Assembly: GCA_021814355.1 (NCBI GenBank)
Contig: JAKAIJ010000024.1
Span: forward strand, 1 to 17,782
Source of the DNA: Acidobacteriota bacterium
GTDB taxonomy: Bacteria > Acidobacteriota > UBA4820 > DSQY01
Length of the DNA: 17,782 nucleotides
Direction: 5' to 3'
Shown here: positions 13,904-17,782 of the stretch, piece by piece
How the letters are laid out: every line of letters begins with the position of its first letter
Numbering within the stretch: position 1 is the stretch's first letter
Position numbers and translations under genes: made by a program
Notes under the pieces: generated by a model
The model's database searches: none
Told to the model about the DNA's origin: nothing
Seen by the model: only the letters and a program-made list of their open reading frames with translations

Positions 13904-15127
13904 GTGCAGGTCCCGCGCCGCGCCGTCCCCGCTCTCCTCCTCGCCGCCGCCCTGGCGGCTCTTGCGCCGCCGTGGGCCGGGGACGACCCCCGTCCGCAGT
14001 CCCCCACCGGCCAGGGGGCCGCCGCGGAGGCCGAAGCGCCGTCCCCCGAGGGATGGGACCTCCCTCCTTTGCCCTCCAGCCCCGTGCGGGTAACCAAGAC
14101 CCGGTTTCCGTCGGGCCGCGACAAGGTGGCCGTGGACCTCTTCGAGCCCGCGGAGGAGGGCCGCTTCCCCGCGGTGGTCCTCCTGCACGGGACCCACGGG
14201 CCCCGCCGCGGCGAGCCCTACTACCTTGCCATGGCTGAAGACCTAGCCCGCCACGGCTACGTGGCGCTCTTCGTCCGCTACTACGATCGCGGCCGGAGGG
14301 GACGCGGCAACCGCTCCCAGTGGGCCGAGAGCATTCGGTACGCCCTCGACTACGCCTGCTCCCTGCCCGACGTGGACCAGGAGCGCCTCGCCCTCGTGGG
14401 CTACTCCCAGGGGGCTTTCCTGGCGCTCAACTACGGCCCCTCCGACGGCCGGCTGATGGCGGTGGTGGCGTACTACGGAGGGCTCTCGCCGGGCTTCTTC
14501 CCGCCTGCCGAGGAGGTGTTCCCGCCCACGCTTCTGCTGCATGGGACCGCCGACCGCATCGTGCCCGTCCGGCGCTCGCTCGAGACCTTCGACTGGCTGC
14601 GGCAGCACAACAAGCCCGTGGACCTCATCGTCTACCCGGGCGTGGGCCATGGATTCACCCTTCACGAGCGCGGCGGCTGGGACGAAGTGGCCGGGGCGGA
14701 CGCCTGGTCCCGTACCCTGGCGTTTCTGGATTTTCACTTGAAGTATCCGGCCTGGACGCCCGAGATTCCCCCCGCCCCGCCGGGCAACGCGTCGGCGGGA
14801 AAAGCCGCTCCCGCCGGCGGAGACGGGGGGGACGGTCTCTCGTCCGAAGAGGTCAACCCCCTGGCCCAGCCGCCGTTGGTGAACCTCCCCTTCCTCGCGG
14901 AACCGACGTCGGAACAGGGAAAGAGCTTCGTGATGGTGAACCCCGCCCCTGAAAAGGTCCGCGAGTTGGTGGCGAAGCAGCGTATCCCGCAGAACCGCCA
15001 CCACCGCAGGGGTCGCTCCCACGGAGGCAGCCACCCCTCCTCCGCCCGCGGCAAAGCGCCGGCGGCCCATGGATCCGCGCCAGCCAAGCCTCCGTCCAAG
15101 CCCGCCGCGCCGCCCCGCCGACGCTAG
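13904..15127 (+). CDS. Exported dienelactone-hydrolase-family alpha/beta hydrolase
   Basis: The 407-residue product (GTG start) opens with two Arg and a hydrophobic stretch (about 7-24) ending WAG, a probable Sec signal peptide. A Pro/Ala-rich linker follows to about residue 60. The alpha/beta-hydrolase core (about 65-282) shows an oxyanion region VVLLHGTHGP (91-100), the nucleophile elbow GYSQG (166-170, Ser 168), the acid in GTADRIVPV (214-222, Asp 217) and the His in GVGHGF (246-251, His 249). Layout matches dienelactone hydrolase-like proteins, with Ser instead of the Cys of classical DLH. The substrate is unknown. The last 125 residues are low-complexity, ending very basic and rich in Pro, Ala, His and Arg. 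The tRNA gene lies 65 bases upstream, and I find no separate consensus promoter; a lone TATAGC at 13873-13878 is weak. Confidence 0.8.
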   Translation: MQVPRRAVPALLLAAALAALAPPWAGDDPRPQSPTGQGAAAEAEAPSPEGWDLPPLPSSPVRVTKTRFPSGRDKVAVDLFEPAEEGRFPAVVLLHGTHGPRRGEPYYLAMAEDLARHGYVALFVRYYDRGRRGRGNRSQWAESIRYALDYACSLPDVDQERLALVGYSQGAFLALNYGPSDGRLMAVVAYYGGLSPGFFPPAEEVFPPTLLLHGTADRIVPVRRSLETFDWLRQHNKPVDLIVYPGVGHGFTLHERGGWDEVAGADAWSRTLAFLDFHLKYPAWTPEIPPAPPGNASAGKAAPAGGDGGDGLSSEEVNPLAQPPLVNLPFLAEPTSEQGKSFVMVNPAPEKVRELVAKQRIPQNRHHRRGRSHGGSHPSSARGKAPAAHGSAPAKPPSKPAAPPRRR

Positions 15128-15146
15128 GCTCGGATCACTCCAAGAT

Positions 15147-15788
15147 TCAACGAACCCAGAAGGCAAAGGCCCCTAGGCCGACCAGGACGCCGCCGAGCAG
15201 CAGTCGCTCGTTGCGCTCGAGCCACGGGAAGGTGAGCTTCTGGTACCCGGTGTACCCCAGAAACGAGAGGACGGCCATGGCGCAGATGGTAAGTACGCTC
15301 ATGGCCACCGCCATCCCGATGAGGACCGGCCAGGAGAGGGCCCCGGAGGCCAAGAAGATGGGGATGAGGGTCTCGCAGGGCGAGAGGGTCATCTGGAGGA
15401 AGAGCGCCCCCTGGGCCGCCCGGTCCAGGTCCAGCGGGTCGTCGGCGTGGTCGTGGGTGCAGTGGGGGTGGCCGCCGCGCCGCCAGCCGGAGACGAGGTA
15501 GTAGAGGCCGAAGCCCGCGAGGATGAAGGCGGGCAGCGGCGTCTGAAGGACCCCGATGTATCGGTGGAACCCCTTGCTGAGGGCCGCGGCCGTGAGCCCA
15601 ACCACCGCCGTCGTGGTCACGTGGCCGAGGCCCGAAAAAAGCACCACCCGCATCATCCGGCTTCGGGACCAGCGCTGGGCGCGCGCCACAAGGACGAAGG
15701 AGAGCCAGTGGGTCGGCAGGAGCGCGTGGACGAGCGCCGCCGCCACGAGCCCCAGAAAGAGCCCGCCGGCCTGAAGGTCCCCGCTCAA
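15147..15788 (-). CDS. Polytopic membrane protein, possibly NicO/UreH-like metal transporter
   Basis: The frame starts with TTG at 15788, which overlaps the stop of the MscS gene as TTGA. No other start fits before the first membrane segment. The 213-residue protein has about six membrane helices (about 8-26, 47-70, 85-102, 125-150, 155-178, 195-211). Conserved-looking polar positions inside or beside helices are HALLPTHW (21-28), GHVTTT (55-60) and SPCETLIPIF (136-145). A hydrophilic loop, HPHCTHDH (107-114), could bind a metal ion. This pattern recalls NicO/RcnA and UreH-like nickel/cobalt transporters, but an DsbD- or TauE-like family is not excluded. The gene converges on the hydrolase with 19 bases between stops and no clear terminator. 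Confidence 0.7.
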   Translation of the reverse strand: MSGDLQAGGLFLGLVAAALVHALLPTHWLSFVLVARAQRWSRSRMMRVVLFSGLGHVTTTAVVGLTAAALSKGFHRYIGVLQTPLPAFILAGFGLYYLVSGWRRGGHPHCTHDHADDPLDLDRAAQGALFLQMTLSPCETLIPIFLASGALSWPVLIGMAVAMSVLTICAMAVLSFLGYTGYQKLTFPWLERNERLLLGGVLVGLGAFAFWVR

Positions 15789-16708
15789 GGATGCTTCCCG
15801 CGCAGCAGCTCCGCCAGGGCCGGGTCCGCCGAGAGGGTCCGTTGGGGGAAGGGGACATCGAGGCCGCGCTCTTCGAGAGACTCCTTCACCGCGCGCCGCA
15901 GGAACCGCTCGACCCGCCACTGCTCCCCCGCTCGGGTCTTGACCCAGAGCCGCACCGTCACCGCGTTCTCGCCGAGGGCCGTGACGCCGAGGACCTCGGG
16001 GGGCTCCAGGAGGAGCGGCCCCACCTCGGAGTCTCCGGCGGCGCGCCGGCCCGCCTCGGTCAGCGCGGCGAAGGCGTCGTCGAGCCGCGCCCGGTACGGG
16101 ACCTCCGCGTCCACCACGGCCCGCGCCCAGCGCCGCGTGTAGTTGGTGACGCACCGGACCTCGCCGTTGGGGATGGTGTGGAGCTCCCCGCCGGCCGAGC
16201 GCAGCCGCGTGGTGCGCAGGGACATGTACTCCACAGTGCCCTGGAACTCGTTGATCTTCACCACGTCGTCCACCGCGATCTGGCGCTCGAAGAGCAGGAA
16301 GAATCCGGTGATGAGGTCCTTGACGAGGTACTGGGCCCCGAAGCCGAAGGCCACCCCGGCGACGCCGAACCCCGCCAGGAGCGGCCCGATCTGGAGGCCG
16401 AAGTCGCTCAAGACCACAAGCCCCACGGCGAGGTAGACGAGGAGCGCGCCGGTCCGGCGGACCACCGCCAGAAGGGTCTCCAGCCGCTTCTCCTCCTCCG
16501 CCGGCAGCCCCTCGCGCCCCTTGACGGCCCCGGCGGCCCTGCGCATCAGGACGCTCCAGGCCTTGGCCAGGAGGAAGGCGCAGAGGAGGTAGACCACCGT
16601 GTGCAGCAGGCGCGTGGCAAGCCAGGGACCCAGGTGGTCAAGCCGCCACTCCGCCCAGCCGTCCACCGGTTCCGGCGGGAGGTGCGCAACGAGGGGGGCA
16701 GGGATCAT
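15785..16708 (-). CDS. MscS-family mechanosensitive ion channel
   Basis: Small-conductance mechanosensitive channels open under membrane tension and release solutes during osmotic downshock. The 307-residue protein starts at ATG 16708 with GGAGG five bases upstream (16714-16718). It has two N-terminal membrane helices (about 33-51 and 83-103), then the Gly/Ala-rich pore helix VAGVAFGFGAQYLVKDLITG (116-135). The beta domain carries the family motif TIPNGEV (178-184), and the alpha/beta C-terminal domain runs to about 288. Length is close to the minimal E. coli MscS. It is followed with a 4-nt overlap by the polytopic membrane protein, so the two are co-translated. A promoter is visible at 16752-16757. 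Confidence 0.93.
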   Translation of the reverse strand: MIPAPLVAHLPPEPVDGWAEWRLDHLGPWLATRLLHTVVYLLCAFLLAKAWSVLMRRAAGAVKGREGLPAEEEKRLETLLAVVRRTGALLVYLAVGLVVLSDFGLQIGPLLAGFGVAGVAFGFGAQYLVKDLITGFFLLFERQIAVDDVVKINEFQGTVEYMSLRTTRLRSAGGELHTIPNGEVRCVTNYTRRWARAVVDAEVPYRARLDDAFAALTEAGRRAAGDSEVGPLLLEPPEVLGVTALGENAVTVRLWVKTRAGEQWRVERFLRRAVKESLEERGLDVPFPQRTLSADPALAELLRGKHP

Positions 16709-16751
16709 GGGTTCCTCCGGCGGTTCAGGGCAGCTCCTTCAGAAGCGTTGG

Positions 16752-16757
16752 ATTATA
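16752..16757 (-). promoter_or_regulatory. Probable -10 box of the mscS-family gene
   Basis: The minus strand has a perfect TATAAT at 16757-16752, about 43 bases before the ATG. No good -35 hexamer is found 16 to 18 bases upstream, where the sequence is G-rich (CTTGGGGTGGCTTGGGG). The promoter may need an activator or another sigma factor. Confidence 0.5.
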
Positions 16758-16889
16758 CCCCAAGCCACCCCAAGGCCAGAGAACCCATCCCACGCCGATC
16801 GCAAAAGCCACACAACTTTCCCTCGAGCCGCCCGGCGCCACCCCGCGCGGGTTTCGGGTTTCACCTTTCGTTGCACCAAGCGGCTTCGG

Positions 16890-16906
16890 GCCGGACGCAA
16901 TCCGGC
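16890..16906. repeat. Short hairpin, GCCGGA/TCCGGC
   Basis: A six-base perfect inverted repeat with a five-base loop lies about 180 bases upstream of the mscS start codon. Either strand can form it. No U tract follows. Confidence 0.45.
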
Positions 16907-16966
16907 TGGCAAGTTGTTCCACCTGCGGGACCGGGGGATCTAAAGGCACATTTCGAACACGCGCAA

Positions 16967-16984
16967 GGGAGCCTTCCGGCTCCC
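16967..16984 (-). other. Hairpin with GGAA (GNRA) tetraloop on the minus strand
   Basis: GGGAGCC and GGCTCCC (seven bases each) flank a four-base loop, GGAA on the minus strand and TTCC on the plus strand. GGAA belongs to the stable GNRA tetraloop class, so the RNA form is favoured on the minus strand. It is followed by TTGCGCG, not a U tract. Confidence 0.5.
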
Positions 16985-17123
16985 CGCTTAACCTTGCTGG
17001 CTGTGTCCGTGAGACATCGTTTTAGTGAGCAAGGGACATGCCACAGGAGAATTCAACGGTTCCGTCCAAAAAAACTTTATCCTTCAATAAGATATGTCCT
17101 GCTTCCTTAAATGTTAGGCCACG

Positions 17124-17163
17124 AAAATGGCTCGTATGAGCCACCATCAGGCTCATACAAGCC
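17124..17163 (-). terminator. 14-bp hairpin followed by AUUUU, candidate terminator
   Basis: On the minus strand GGCTTGTATGAGCC (17163-17150) and GGCTCATACGAGCC (17142-17129) pair along all 14 positions, using one G:U wobble, around a TGATGGT loop. ATTTT follows at 17128-17124. On the plus strand the same position is an A:C mismatch, so the structure suits minus-strand RNA. It lies about 240 bases after the stop of the upstream regulator gene, unusually far for its own terminator. Confidence 0.55.
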
Positions 17164-17257
17164 GCAGAAATCTTCTGAGGCAAAGAATGCGGGTTGTGGG
17201 GGTGGGCAAAAACTCGACATGTCGGGACCGTGCCCTGGCTTTGCACGGGCCCTGCCG

Positions 17258-17382
17258 GGAAGGCGTGGCGGCCCTCCTTCGCGTCCCCGCGCGGTGCAGT
17301 GCCGCGGCTCGCCGGAATGGCGCCGCCATGCCTTCCGCGCCGCGCCTTGCCGGGGGTCTGGCCTCCGCCGCGGCCATGCCTT
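17258..17382. repeat. Cluster of three related ~13-15 bp elements, one inverted
   Basis: GGAAGGCGTGGCGGC (17258-17272, plus strand) is matched at 14 of 15 positions by the reverse complement of 17322-17336. A third, partial copy (AAGGCATGGCCGC) lies on the minus strand at 17370-17382. The first two could form a long stem around a 49-base interior. Confidence 0.55.
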
Positions 17383-17399
17383 ATTTCCGGGGTAGGCTC

Positions 17400-17782
17400 T
17401 TAATCTCTCGACGGCTCCAGTCCAAATTTCCGGAGCCGATACCGGAGCGTGGCCCGCGAGAGCCCGAGGAGCCGCGCGGCGTGGGTCACGTTGGCGCCCG
17501 AGCGCTCGAGCGCCTGGGTCAGGAGGCGGCGCTCCAGCGCCTCCCACTCGATTCCCTCTCCCGGCAGGTCCATGGCCGCGGCTCCATCCCCTCCCGTCCC
17601 CGCGGGAAAGAGGTCCTCGGCCTCGATGGCCGTTCCGCGGCACAGGATGAAGGCCATCTCCAGCTTGTTGTGCAGCTCGCGGATGTTCCCGGGCCACCGG
17701 TACTCCAGCAGGGCCGCGAGCGCGCCACGCGAGAGCGGCAGCGCCGCGCGCCCGTGGTCCCGCGCAACCTCTCCGAGGAAAT
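17400..17782 (-). CDS. Sigma-54-dependent (NtrC-family) transcriptional activator, C-terminal part
   Basis: The last 126 codons are present; the 5' part lies beyond the window. The visible product starts at the end of the AAA+ sigma-54 interaction domain with YRWPGNIRELHN (about 27-38 of the visible part), the signature that ends the ATPase module in this family. A short linker follows, then a Fis-type helix-turn-helix with LERSGANVTHAARLLGLSR and LRYRLRKFGLE near the C-terminus. Such proteins bind upstream activator sites and remodel sigma-54 RNA polymerase by ATP hydrolysis. The sensory N-terminus (receiver, PAS, GAF or other) is not visible, so the signal and targets are unknown. Confidence 0.92.
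   Translation of the reverse strand, partial: FLGEVARDHGRAALPLSRGALAALLEYRWPGNIRELHNKLEMAFILCRGTAIEAEDLFPAGTGGDGAAAMDLPGEGIEWEALERRLLTQALERSGANVTHAARLLGLSRATLRYRLRKFGLEPSRD

Larger units (their letters stand above)
16709..17399. other. 691-bp region without a convincing gene
   Basis: This gap separates the regulator at the window edge from the mscS-type gene, both on the minus strand. Positions about 16985-17215 are clearly richer in A+T than the rest of the window; by eye near 45% G+C against about 70%. The two flanks are G+C-rich. Contents are the mscS promoter, hairpins at 16890-16906, 16967-16984 and 17129-17163, a short palindrome at 17215-17224, and an inverted-repeat cluster at 17258-17382. 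Open frames of about 70 codons exist on both strands, but none has a good ribosome site, codon bias or recognisable motif. Confidence 0.7.

Noticed and set aside
16725..16949. 74-codon minus-strand open frame ahead of mscS
   Set aside because: It covers the mscS -10 box and leader, has no start context and no family resemblance.
17022..17246. 74-codon minus-strand open frame in the A+T-rich patch
   Set aside because: No ribosome-binding site or recognisable motif, and it crosses the 14-bp hairpin. I kept it only as a possible relic under findings.
17236..17256. Possible sigma-54 promoter (TGG...GC spacing) near the sigma-54 activator
   Set aside because: Only the GG/GC spacing fits; the flanking TGGCACG and TTGCW bases are missing.
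17107..17697. 196-codon minus-strand frame overlapping the activator C-terminus
   Set aside because: It is a shadow frame of the clear Fis-type HTH coding frame and has a skewed Arg/Pro/Gly composition.

Overview
This is a GC-rich bacterial chromosome segment (about 70% G+C by eye) dominated by a complete, tightly packed division and cell-wall (dcw) operon on the minus strand. Nothing in it is plasmid- or phage-like, and I found no CRISPR array and no complete insertion sequence. The gene order (mraZ-rsmH-ftsL-ftsI-murE-murF-mraY-murD-ftsW-murG-murC-murB, then probably ftsQ) and the DNPR motif in MurE point to a diderm-type bacterium with meso-diaminopimelate peptidoglycan. murB directly after murC is an arrangement I associate with deltaproteobacterial and acidobacterial lineages. 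The phylum is an inference; no rRNA or lineage marker is present.

Region 1 (1-13492, minus). Twelve complete genes and the first 32 codons of a thirteenth read from about 13566 towards position 1. Of the 12 junctions, 11 overlap by 1 to 68 nt, so translational coupling is likely throughout. The only gap is 158 nt between mraY and murD, and it carries an 8-bp tandem repeat. The operon encodes the UDP-MurNAc-pentapeptide pathway (MurB, C, D, E, F), the lipid steps (MraY, MurG), the septal SEDS/PBP pair (FtsW, FtsI), the divisome linker FtsL, the 16S rRNA methyltransferase RsmH and the operon regulator MraZ.

Region 2 (13493-13885). This is a divergent control region. The dcw side has a near-consensus sigma-70 promoter, three direct TGGA(G/C) boxes with 10-nt period resembling an MraZ operator, and a terminator-like hairpin with a U7 tract in the mraZ leader. 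The other side has a second near-consensus promoter driving an initiator tRNA-fMet gene that ends in a strong hairpin.

Region 3 (13904-15127, plus). A secreted or lipid-anchored-looking dienelactone-hydrolase-family alpha/beta hydrolase with a long basic, Pro-rich tail lies directly behind the tRNA.

Region 4 (15147-16708, minus). An MscS-type mechanosensitive channel is coupled by a TTGA overlap to a polytopic membrane protein of possible NicO/UreH-like metal-transporter type.

Region 5 (16709-17399). This 691-bp gap holds the mscS promoter, an unusually A+T-rich patch, several hairpins that fold better as minus-strand RNA, and a small inverted-repeat cluster. No convincing gene is visible.

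Region 6 (17400-17782, minus, cut by the window edge). This is the C-terminus of a sigma-54-dependent, NtrC-family activator with a Fis-type HTH.

I did not find a clearly new multi-gene system. The least routine signals are the dcw leader architecture, the 68-nt mraZ/rsmH overlap, the initiator tRNA with C1:C72, and the structured A+T-rich gap upstream of mscS.
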